DNA of 64,000 nucleotides, from assembly GCF_037076565.1 (NCBI RefSeq), contig NZ_AP029028.1:5270001-5334000 (forward strand), in the 5' to 3' direction. Of the stretch, positions 56,658 through 64,000 are shown piece after piece. Within the stretch, counting starts at the first letter, position 1. Each line of letters opens with the position of its first letter. The notes under the pieces were generated by a model. That model was not told the origin of the DNA. It ran no database searches and saw nothing but the letters and a program-made list of their open reading frames with translations. This stretch comes from Herbaspirillum sp. DW155 (GTDB taxonomy: Bacteria > Pseudomonadota > Gammaproteobacteria > Burkholderiales > Burkholderiaceae_D). The position numbers were made by a program, and so were the translations under genes.

Positions 56658-59327
56658 TCAGGCGTCGGGAGCGGCGGCCTTCTTCGGAGTCGCCTTGCGC
56701 AGGGCCGGCTTCTTGGCCGCTGCTGCCGCCTTGGTCTTGGTGGCGGTGGTCTTGGTCGCCGCCTTCTTGGCGGCCTTCTTGGCGACTGCCTCGTCGGCAC
56801 CGTCATCGGCGTCCGCGGCCGCCGCCTTGCCCTTGGCGGGGGCCTTGGCCTTGCGTTCCTCGAACTCGAAGCTGATCTTGCCATCCTTGCCACGCACCAG
56901 GAAGGCCTTGAAAGGCCGGCGCGTGCGCTGCGAGATGAAGCCCGGCAGCAGGTCGGTCTTGCCGTCGTTCAGGAGCTTGGCCATCTGCTCCGGCAGGATC
57001 TCCTGCTGCAGGATGATGCGGCTGCTGCGGAAGTCGCAGGCCTTGGGCTTGGCCACGGTCTTCTCGCACACATAGGCCAGGCCCATCTCGTAGACGCCGC
57101 TGCCGCACTTGGGGCAGGCGCCCAGCGGGGTCTGCTCGCTGAAGTCGACCGGCTCGCCGCCTTCGCCTTCGGACTGATCCTGGCCGAAGTCGAATTCCAG
57201 CTTGAAGTTCTTGATCTCTTCGTCGCGCGAAATCTTCAGGATGGCCGCAAAAGGACGGCCCATCTTGGAGCGGAAGCCCTGCAGCGGGCCGATGGTGCGG
57301 TTCTGCAACAGTTCTTCCACTTCGGCGATCTCGAACTGGCGACCACCCGGCACCTTGCTCATCGAGAATTCGCACTTGGTGCAGGCGAAGCGGCGGTAAT
57401 TTTCCTTCACCACGCCACCGCAGTTGGGGCAAGGCGTCTTCAGCGTCGCGTAGTCACCGGGGATGGTGTCGTTGTCGTATTCCTTGGCGCGCTTGACGAT
57501 GATCTGGGTCATCTGCGCGATCTCGCGCATGAACTCATCACGGCTGATCTTGCCGCGCTCCATCTGGGCCAGCTTGTGTTCCCACTCGCCGGTCAGCTCG
57601 GGTTCGGTCAGCTCATCCACGCCCAGGCCATGCAGCAGCGTCATCAGCTGGAAGGCCTTGGCGGTGGGCATCATTTCACGCCCTTCGCGGATCAGGTACT
57701 TTTCGTTCAGCAGACCTTCGATGATGGCCGCGCGCGTGGCGGGCGTGCCCAGGCCCTTGCCGGCCATGGCTTCGCGCAGTTCATCCGAATCCACCAGCTT
57801 GCCGGCGCCTTCCATGGCCGACAGCAGCGTGGCTTCGGTGTAGCGGGCAGGCGGCTTGGTGACCAGGCCGTTGGCGCTCACCTTGTCGGTCTTGACCTTC
57901 TCGCCCGGGGCCACGGCCACCAGGTTGCCGCCGCCTTCCTTGTCCTTGTCGTCTTCCTCGACCTGCTTGCCGTAGATGGCCAGCCAGCCGGGGTTGATCA
58001 TCACTTTGCCTTCGCTCTTGAACTGGTGGCCCGACACTTCCGTGAAACGGGTCGTCACCTGGAACTCGGCCGGCGGGAAGAACACCGCCATGAAGCGGCG
58101 CGTCACCAGGTCGTAGAGCTTCTGTTCCGGCTCCGACAGGTTCTTGGGCACCTGGGTGGTCGGGATGATGGCGAAGTGGTCGCTGATCTTGGTGTTGTCG
58201 AAGATGCGCTTGTTGGGCTTGACCCAGCCTTGCTTCAAGATCTGCTTGGAGAACTGGTGGTAGTTGTTGTTCTCGGCCAGCGCCTCCAGGGTGTCCTTGA
58301 CCGTGTTGATGTAGTCCTCGGGCAGGTGGCGCGAATCGGTACGCGGATAGGTCAGCACCTTGTGCTTCTCATACAGCGCCTGGGCCAGGCCCAGGGTGTT
58401 CTTGGCCGAGAAGCCGAAGCGCGAGTTGGCCTCGCGCTGCAGGCTGGTCAAATCGAACAGGCCCGGCGACATCTGCGTGGTCGGCTTGGATTCCTCGGTG
58501 ACGTTGCCCGGCTTGTCGCGGCAGGCGGCCACGATGGAATCCGCTGCGGCTTTGCTCCACAGGCGCTCGGGGCGCTTCTCGGGATCGGCCTCGTCCTTCT
58601 TGTGGCCCTTGTCCAGCCAGCGGCCCTTGTAGATGCCGGCGGCGCAGACGAATTCGGCGTGCACTTCCCAGTAGTCGCGCGGGACGAACTTCTTGATCTT
58701 CTCTTCACGCTCCACCACGATGGACAGCGTAGGCGTCTGCACGCGGCCCACGGTGGTGAGATAGAAGCCGCCTTCCTTGGAATTGAAGGCGGTCATGGCG
58801 CGGGTGCCGTTGATACCGATTAGCCAGTCGGCTTCGCTGCGGCAGCGCGCGGCATTGGCCAGCGGGAGCATTTCTTCATCATCGCGCAGATGGGCAAAGC
58901 CCTCGCGGATGGCACCGGGGGTCATCGATTGCAGCCACAGGCGCTTCACCGGCTGCTTGGCCTTGGTGTATTGCGCGATGAGGCGGAAGATCAGTTCACC
59001 TTCGCGGCCCGCGTCACATGCGTTGATGAGGGTGGTCACATCCTTGCGCTTGATGAGCTTGGAGAGCACCTTCAGGCGCGATTCGGTCTTGGCGATGGGG
59101 TTCAGCGCAAAGTGCGGCGGGATCATGGGCAGATGCGTAAAACTCCACTTGCCGCGCTTGACGTCGTATTCCTCGGGGACTGCGATTTCCAGCAGGTGAC
59201 CGACGGCCGAGGACAAGATGTACTCGTCGGATTCGAAATACTCATCGTGCTTGGTGAAGCCGCCGAGCGTCTTCGCGATGTCGTTCGCGACAGAGGGCTT
59301 CTCGGCAATGATGAGGGTCTTGCTCAT
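56658..59327 (-). CDS. topB: DNA topoisomerase III
   Basis: 889 residues. Toprim domain at the start (TLIIAEKPSVANDIAKTLGG; NACDAGREGELIFRLI), catalytic Tyr in LTYPRTDSRHLP, and two C-terminal zinc-ribbon-like segments (CPNCGG ... CTKC; CPKCGSG ... C). After about residue 835 a Lys/Ala/Thr-rich tail of roughly 55 residues resembles histone-H1-like repeats. It relaxes and decatenates DNA. Overall length is larger than the 650-residue E. coli enzyme because of these C-terminal additions. Confidence 0.96.
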   Translation of the reverse strand: MSKTLIIAEKPSVANDIAKTLGGFTKHDEYFESDEYILSSAVGHLLEIAVPEEYDVKRGKWSFTHLPMIPPHFALNPIAKTESRLKVLSKLIKRKDVTTLINACDAGREGELIFRLIAQYTKAKQPVKRLWLQSMTPGAIREGFAHLRDDEEMLPLANAARCRSEADWLIGINGTRAMTAFNSKEGGFYLTTVGRVQTPTLSIVVEREEKIKKFVPRDYWEVHAEFVCAAGIYKGRWLDKGHKKDEADPEKRPERLWSKAAADSIVAACRDKPGNVTEESKPTTQMSPGLFDLTSLQREANSRFGFSAKNTLGLAQALYEKHKVLTYPRTDSRHLPEDYINTVKDTLEALAENNNYHQFSKQILKQGWVKPNKRIFDNTKISDHFAIIPTTQVPKNLSEPEQKLYDLVTRRFMAVFFPPAEFQVTTRFTEVSGHQFKSEGKVMINPGWLAIYGKQVEEDDKDKEGGGNLVAVAPGEKVKTDKVSANGLVTKPPARYTEATLLSAMEGAGKLVDSDELREAMAGKGLGTPATRAAIIEGLLNEKYLIREGREMMPTAKAFQLMTLLHGLGVDELTEPELTGEWEHKLAQMERGKISRDEFMREIAQMTQIIVKRAKEYDNDTIPGDYATLKTPCPNCGGVVKENYRRFACTKCEFSMSKVPGGRQFEIAEVEELLQNRTIGPLQGFRSKMGRPFAAILKISRDEEIKNFKLEFDFGQDQSEGEGGEPVDFSEQTPLGACPKCGSGVYEMGLAYVCEKTVAKPKACDFRSSRIILQQEILPEQMAKLLNDGKTDLLPGFISQRTRRPFKAFLVRGKDGKISFEFEERKAKAPAKGKAAAADADDGADEAVAKKAAKKAATKTTATKTKAAAAAKKPALRKATPKKAAAPDA

Positions 59328-59719
59328 AAGTATGGGTCTCGGTGTTGAGAGGTCAGTTGCTGGCGTGTTGCGAAAGCGGCACCCGCCTCACGTGGGGCCG
59401 GACCATCCGGAAACAACGCCATGCCATCCCAGGCGGGAAACGATGGCGGCAACGAGCTGGGCAAGTGGCCGGCGTTTCATTGCCTGTGGACAACGGAATT
59501 TTTATATAGTAGCCAATATCGGGCCAATGCGGGGGAATGATAAGCGTGATGCAAATGAAACGGCAAGCACAAGGGCTTGCCGTTTCGGTGATTCATCCGC
59601 TTTCGTGCTCATTCATGCCGTTGTTCGTTTATATGAAGCAAAGGCACGAAGATGCGGCGTCAGCGCGTTGTCAGCAAGGCTCCCTCCCAGCCCTGACGGA
59701 CACTGCGGACATGCGGTTT
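59328..59719. other. 392-base topB-smg gap with hairpin and promoter-like sites
   Basis: No gene is supported. On the plus strand TTGCCT (59480-59485) and TATATA (59503-59508) are 17 bases apart. A perfect 12-base hairpin GAAACGGCAAGC/GCTTGCCGTTTC follows at 59557-59586. The AT-rich block could equally serve leftward transcription of topB. The hairpin may mark the end of smg or part of a small RNA. Confidence 0.45.
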
Positions 59720-60196
59720 TTAATGCAGCAGGCGCGGTTCGGTGTCGTCTTCGTCGAGGAACAGTTCCTCGAACATCAGACCATCCGGCTCCTTGCCTTG
59801 GCTCCACAGCACCATCAGCACGATGACCTTGAGCTTTTCCAGGCCGACCGGCGCTTCACCGGCGGCCAGGGCGCGCTCGATGACGATCTCGCGCTGGATC
59901 GGGTCCAGCATCTTGGCCGATTCGAGGAACTGGATGAAACCGATGGCTTCCACGCCCAGGACATCGCTTTCCTGGTGCGCATAGATACGCGTACCGAAGG
60001 AAAAAGCCGTCTGTCGGGGATAGTTGTCGGCGAACTCATGATTGGCGACTTCAAGATCGGTCAGCCATCCGAGTGCCTGGGAGATTTCATCTTCTTCGAA
60101 ACCAATCGCGGACAGCTTCTTGACGAGCGCCTCGGGTTCGGGGCAGGCATCGGGGCGATAGTAGGTTTCGTACAGGTAAACGAGGACATCAAACAT
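59720..60196 (-). CDS. smg: Smg family protein (DUF494)
   Basis: 158 residues: [20 protein letters not shown], then an acidic helical body and [20 protein letters not shown] near the end. The family is found next to dprA in beta- and gammaproteobacteria, as here; its molecular role is not known. Confidence 0.94.
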   Translation of the reverse strand: MFDVLVYLYETYYRPDACPEPEALVKKLSAIGFEEDEISQALGWLTDLEVANHEFADNYPRQTAFSFGTRIYAHQESDVLGVEAIGFIQFLESAKMLDPIQREIVIERALAAGEAPVGLEKLKVIVLMVLWSQGKEPDGLMFEELFLDEDDTEPRLLH

Positions 60197-60284
60197 GTTC
60201 GTACTCTATCGCGAAGGTTATGAATGTACAAGTCAGCCAAGTCCAGTATGGCAGGATTTGCGGCGCTGCGGGGGATTAATTTCT

Positions 60285-61436
60285 TCACCCCAGACGACGA
60301 TAACGTGCACCGGGCAACACCTCGACCGCACCCTGCAGTTCCAGCGTGAGCAATATTCCTGCCAGCGCCGCCACGTCCAGCCCGCTGCGCTGTGCGAGGC
60401 TGTCGGCGTCGAGCGGATCGTGGCCCAGGCTCTGCAGTACCAGGCGCATTGCCGGATCGTCATCTTCGCGCTGTTGCTGGGCGTGCACGCACGCCGGGGC
60501 AGTTGCCTGCCTGACAGCTTGATGCCCCGACAATGCGGGCCAGGGCGGCATCTCGTCGAGGATGTCCTGGGTGGTCTCCACCAGCTTGGCGCCCTGGCGG
60601 ATCAGCTGATGGCAGCCCTTGGAGAGCGGCGCATGAATCGAGCCGGGAATGGCAAACACATCGCGGCCCTGCTCGGCCGCCATCCTCGCGGTGATCAGCG
60701 AACCCGATTGCGCAGCCGCCTCCACCACCAGTACCGCGCGCGACAGGCCCGAGATGATCCGGTTGCGGCGCGGAAAGTTGGCCGCCAGCGGCGGCGTGCC
60801 CAGCGCATATTCGCTGACGATGCAGCCCTCCTCGGCGATGCGTTGTGCCAGTGCGCGGTTGCGCCGGGGATAATCCAGATCGATGCCGGTACCGATGACC
60901 GCCACCGTCGAGCCGGCCCCGCTGAGCCCGCCCGCGTGGGCCGCCGCATCGATGCCCAGTGCCAGTCCGGAGACGATGGTGATGCCGGCGCGGCTCAACT
61001 CTTCCGAAAAGCGCGCCGCGTGCATCACGCCCTGGGTAGTGGCATTGCGGCTGCCGACCACGGCCAGGGCGTTGCCCGCGAGCAGTTCCGGATTGCCGCG
61101 CAGGTACAGCAGCAAGGGCGGATCGGCAATCTGCAGCAGGCCGGGCGGATAGGCCGCATCGGCCAGCGTGACGACACGGTGCCCCGGCTCCAGCGCCCAC
61201 GCCAGCGTGGCCGCGATGCGCTCGCATTGCTGCGCCGTGGGTGCGCGCAACAAGCTGCCCGCCACCGGCGCCGGCACCACCTCGCGCAGCGCCTGGGCAT
61301 CGGCCTGCCAGAGATTGCCCGGCAGGCCGAACACCGACAAGAGCCTGCGCGCCAGCACCGGACCGATGCCATCGGTCATCGCCAGGCGCAGCCAGTGCGC
61401 CAGATCGGCGCAGTCTTGATGGAAATGATCTTGCAT
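60285..61436 (-). CDS. dprA: DNA-processing protein DprA
   Basis: About 383 residues from ATG 61436 (an ATG at 61460 is also possible). A small N-terminal helical domain (LRLAMTDGIGPVLARRLLSV) is followed by the Rossmann core (VVGSRNATTQGVMHAARFSE, GLALGIDAAAHAGGL, FPRRNRIISGLSRAVLVVEA, GSLITARMAAEQGRDVFAIP) and a C-terminal winged helix (LDADSLAQRSGLDVAALAGI). It loads RecA on incoming DNA during transformation. Smg follows by 88 bases; def is divergent. Confidence 0.95.
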   Translation of the reverse strand: MQDHFHQDCADLAHWLRLAMTDGIGPVLARRLLSVFGLPGNLWQADAQALREVVPAPVAGSLLRAPTAQQCERIAATLAWALEPGHRVVTLADAAYPPGLLQIADPPLLLYLRGNPELLAGNALAVVGSRNATTQGVMHAARFSEELSRAGITIVSGLALGIDAAAHAGGLSGAGSTVAVIGTGIDLDYPRRNRALAQRIAEEGCIVSEYALGTPPLAANFPRRNRIISGLSRAVLVVEAAAQSGSLITARMAAEQGRDVFAIPGSIHAPLSKGCHQLIRQGAKLVETTQDILDEMPPWPALSGHQAVRQATAPACVHAQQQREDDDPAMRLVLQSLGHDPLDADSLAQRSGLDVAALAGILLTLELQGAVEVLPGARYRRLG

Positions 61437-61739
61437 GAGGGGAAATGAAGTTTTATGCATCTGCCGCCCGCTCAAGGCCGTGCGGCGCGGCTCTCCGGGC
61501 GGGGCTGTGGCGGGCTGTGATACACTTTTCCGAAAAACGGGAATCTCCTGGCCGCCGCGCCACGCCGCACAGGCCTGCCAGGACCGGCATTGTGCGGTGG
61601 CCGTGCTTGAAGCGTCGCGCTTCGGCCGCATTTACATGACAAATCCCGAAATGAATTTCCCGCACGCTCGCAAAATGACGAGATCCGGCCCGAACCAGGT
61701 CCACCGAGACCGAACCCCAAGCTTACCGAGAACACACGT

Positions 61740-62258
61740 ATGGCCCTGCTGAACATCCTCCGTTATCCCGATCCGCGCCTGCACAAGATCGCCGCCCCCG
61801 TGACCGTCTTCGACGAGCGCATCAAGAAGCTGGTGGCCGACATGGCCGAGACTATGTACGCCGCCCCCGGCGTGGGCCTGGCCGCCACCCAGGTGGACGT
61901 GCATGAACAGGTGGTGGTGATCGACGTTTCCGAGGACAGCAAGAACCTGCAGGTCTTCATCAACCCCGAGATCACCTGGGCCAGCGAAGAAAAGCGCGTC
62001 TACGACGAAGGCTGCCTGTCGGTGCCCGGCATCTACGACGGCGTGGAACGCCCGGCCCGCGTGAAGGTGCGCGCCTTCGATGCCGACGGCAAGGCCTTCG
62101 AGGTCGAAGCCGATGAGCTGCTGGCCGTGTGCATCCAGCATGAGATGGATCACCTGAAGGGCAAGGTCTTCGTCGAATACCTCTCGCCGTTGAAGCGTAA
62201 CCGCATCAAGACCAAGCTGCAGAAGGAAGAACGCGAGATGAAGAAGAAGGCGGGCTGA
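61740..62258 (+). CDS. def: Peptide deformylase
   Basis: 172 residues with the three family motifs: [15 protein letters not shown] (Cys metal ligand) and QHEMDHL (two His ligands and catalytic Glu). It removes the N-formyl group from new proteins. A terminator follows directly, and no fmt gene is next to it. Confidence 0.98.
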   Translation: MALLNILRYPDPRLHKIAAPVTVFDERIKKLVADMAETMYAAPGVGLAATQVDVHEQVVVIDVSEDSKNLQVFINPEITWASEEKRVYDEGCLSVPGIYDGVERPARVKVRAFDADGKAFEVEADELLAVCIQHEMDHLKGKVFVEYLSPLKRNRIKTKLQKEEREMKKKAG

Positions 62259-62287
62259 AGCGCCTTCCAGAACGTGAGATAAAAAAT

Positions 62288-62320
62288 AACGCCGGCCGGG
62301 TCATCCCCGCCGGCGTTTTT
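62288..62320 (+). terminator. Intrinsic terminator after def
   Basis: AACGCCGGC pairs with GCCGGCGTT around a 12-base loop and continues with TTT. Confidence 0.85.
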
Positions 62321-62367
62321 CATTGATGCGTCATCTGCATCAATGCGATGAATTGATGCAGGAAGGC

Positions 62368-63432
62368 TTACATCGCCACAAAGCGATACACCCCGTCCTC
62401 TCCCAGCAAGCGCTTCACCGCGCCGTCATACCAGAGCTTGTGCAGGTGCGCCACCGCCTCCCCCAGCGCGAAGGACAACTGGTGCGTATCCAGCGGCCGC
62501 TTGAACATCACCGGCAGGATATCCACGCCCGTCTGCGGCGTGGCGCAGGCCTCCAGCACTTCGGCCAGACGCTCGCGGTGATGATCGTTCAGCTGCCGGA
62601 TGCGCGTATGCAAGCCACGGAAGGGCTTGCCATGCGAAGGCAGCACCAGCACATCGTCCGGCAGGTGCGCATATTTCGCCAGCGAATCCAGATACTGCTG
62701 CACCGGATTGCTCTCCGGCTCGATGGCAAACACCGACACATTGGTGGAGATGCGCGGCAACACCATATCCCCCGAAATGAGCACGTTCAGCGCCGCGCAA
62801 TACAGCGAGACGTGCTCCGGCGAATGCCCGAACCCGGTGATGATCTCCCAGTCCCGCCCGCCGATGCGCACCGCGTGACCGTCCTGCATGCGGTGATACG
62901 CGCGCGGCACCGCCGGCACCAGGTCCTGGTAATACGTATTGCGCCCCTGCAGCGTGGCGATCGTCCCGGGATCGGCCAGCCCGTGGCGCTGGAAATGGGG
63001 CGTAGCCGCCGTGCCCTCGGCCCCCGGCAAGGCCGCCGACATCACGCGCGCAAAGGCGTAATCACCGGTACTCATCCACAGCGGCGCCTGCCAGCGCTGG
63101 CACAGCCAGTCGGCAAGACCGACGTGATCCGGATGGCAATGCGTGACCAGCACGCGCACGATGGGCAGGCCATCGAGTTCTTCGGTGAAGATGCGCTCCC
63201 AGGCCGTGCGCGTATCGTCGGTGGCGATGCCGCAATCGACCACGGTCCAGCCGCGCTGGCGGCCTTGCGATGTTTCCACCTCGTCTTCCAGCAGCCAGAG
63301 ATTGATGTGATTCAGGGCAAAGGGCAGCCCCATGCGCAGCCAGCGCACGCCCGGTGCCACTTGCATGGTGTGGCCGGTGTCGGGCAGGGTGTCGCCGAAG
63401 GCGTAGTCGAGCTGGGATTCAAGTGCATTCAT
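62368..63432 (-). CDS. MBL-fold metallo-hydrolase
   Basis: 354 residues with a complete metal motif THCHPDHVG near residue 97, GHSPEHVSL as the third-His region, GDMVLPRISTNV and LPSHGKPF. A C-terminal winged-helix-like segment (LSFALGEAVAHLHKL) is typical of LACTB2-like members. It is divergent from a MerR regulator with a palindromic site between, and may hydrolyse an acyl-CoA-pathway intermediate; that is inference. Confidence 0.9.
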   Translation of the reverse strand: MNALESQLDYAFGDTLPDTGHTMQVAPGVRWLRMGLPFALNHINLWLLEDEVETSQGRQRGWTVVDCGIATDDTRTAWERIFTEELDGLPIVRVLVTHCHPDHVGLADWLCQRWQAPLWMSTGDYAFARVMSAALPGAEGTAATPHFQRHGLADPGTIATLQGRNTYYQDLVPAVPRAYHRMQDGHAVRIGGRDWEIITGFGHSPEHVSLYCAALNVLISGDMVLPRISTNVSVFAIEPESNPVQQYLDSLAKYAHLPDDVLVLPSHGKPFRGLHTRIRQLNDHHRERLAEVLEACATPQTGVDILPVMFKRPLDTHQLSFALGEAVAHLHKLWYDGAVKRLLGEDGVYRFVAM

Positions 63433-63516
63433 CAGTAAGCCTGGCGATCATCGGGAGGGGAGTCGTAAGGTGCCGTGCCAGCCCTGCATTTTTTGCTGGA
63501 CGACAGGGCACAATAT

Positions 63517-63536
63517 ACTTTACGTTAACGTAAAGT
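63517..63536. promoter_or_regulatory. Perfect 20-base palindrome, probable MerR/LiuR operator
   Basis: ACTTTACGTTAACGTAAAGT is a perfect palindrome between the divergent MBL gene and the MerR gene. It overlaps a -10-like TATACT (63514-63519) for the MerR gene, so binding there should repress it. It resembles the palindromes described for LiuR-type regulators of branched-chain amino acid breakdown. Confidence 0.75.
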
Positions 63537-63563
63537 GCCAGACCAACCCAATCCATCCGTCCC

Positions 63564-63977
63564 ATGCCCACCTACACCATCACCGAACTGGCGGAAGAAT
63601 TCGCGATCACGCCGCGCGCGATCCGGTTCTACGAAGACCACGGCATCCTCAATCCCAAGCGCGAAGGCGTGGGCGGACGACAGCGCGTCTATCCGGCGCG
63701 CGAACGCACGCGCCTGAAGCTCACGCTGCGCGGCAAGCGCCTGGGTTTCACGCTGGCCGAGATCAAGGACCTGATCGACATGTACGAGTCGCCCAAGGAT
63801 ACGCAGCCGCAACTGCAGCGCTTCCTGGGCCTGTTGCAACAGCATCGCGAAAAACTGGAACAGCAGCGCGAAGACCTGGAACTGACCCTCTCCGAAATCG
63901 CCGCCCACGAAGAGCAATGCCGGCAACTGCTGGCCGATGCCAAACCGAAGAACAAACGCAAGGCCGTGGCGGCCTGA
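63564..63977 (+). CDS. MerR-family regulator, LiuR-like
   Basis: 137 residues. The MerR winged HTH is TITELAEEFAITPRAIRFYE then DHGILNPKREG and RQRVYPARERTRLKLTLRGK; a dimerisation coiled coil fills 80-125 and the tail is Lys-rich. There are no Cys ligands for metal sensing in the C-terminal loop. In betaproteobacteria such genes often head the leucine/isovalerate catabolic operon, which would lie just outside the window. Confidence 0.9.
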   Translation: MPTYTITELAEEFAITPRAIRFYEDHGILNPKREGVGGRQRVYPARERTRLKLTLRGKRLGFTLAEIKDLIDMYESPKDTQPQLQRFLGLLQQHREKLEQQREDLELTLSEIAAHEEQCRQLLADAKPKNKRKAVAA

Positions 63978-64000
63978 CGCAAACGGCATCTGCCGCCGCG

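Noticed and set aside
56634-58823. 729-codon plus-strand frame
   Set aside because: It is antisense to topB, which has all catalytic motifs; the translation has no domain character.

Overview
The window is about 64 kb of high-GC DNA with dense, short-spaced genes. Gene content and order point to a betaproteobacterium of the Oxalobacteraceae, most like Herbaspirillum. The supporting blocks are gatCAB divergent from mreBCD-mrdA-rodA-rlpA, rsmI divergent from lpoA-yraN-diaA-dolP, and dprA-smg-topB divergent from def. The species call is inference from synteny and protein character; no database was searched.

Left part (1-31.4 kb) is accessory metabolism and regulation. It holds a secreted protein cut by the window edge, a GlxA/AraC regulator divergent from two short-chain dehydrogenases, the tail of a broken MFS transporter, a sigma-54-type two-component pair, a diguanylate cyclase, a 3-oxoacid CoA-transferase with a PAS-LuxR regulator, and a LysR regulator divergent from an MBL-NmrA-DsbA group. 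A MocR regulator divergent from an omega-amino-acid transaminase and mmsA makes a beta-alanine catabolic unit. It is followed by a complete branched-chain-type ABC importer, an M20 N-carbamoyl amidohydrolase and an M81 (MlrC-like) metallopeptidase. The importer, hydrolase, transaminase and dehydrogenase could together import a ureido or beta-amino compound and take it to acetyl-CoA or propionyl-CoA. A chemoreceptor, a TauD-type dioxygenase and a JmjC/cupin protein follow.

Middle part (31.4-38 kb) is the most unusual. A DUF4123 type VI secretion chaperone precedes a 975-residue VasX-like effector. Behind it stand three tandem paralogous two-helix membrane proteins on an exact 787-base period, most simply read as an expanded immunity set. 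Base composition falls sharply inside the effector gene near 35.1 kb and stays low through the three paralogs, so the toxin tip and its immunity genes look exchanged as one cassette.

Right part (38-64 kb) is mostly conserved core: tRNA-dependent amidotransferase, the rod-shape elongasome, outer-membrane and peptidoglycan maintenance, pyrE, exonuclease III, topoisomerase III, dprA and peptide deformylase. It ends with an MBL hydrolase divergent from a MerR (LiuR-like) regulator over a perfect 20-base palindrome.

Non-coding structure includes three inverted pairs of a REP-like element, a 6 x 28-base tandem array inside one pair, an 11-base tandem repeat, a 15-base motif recurring in gene-flanking positions, operator clusters for the MocR, LysR and MerR regulators, and several clear intrinsic terminators. 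No rRNA, tRNA, CRISPR or intact insertion sequence was seen.
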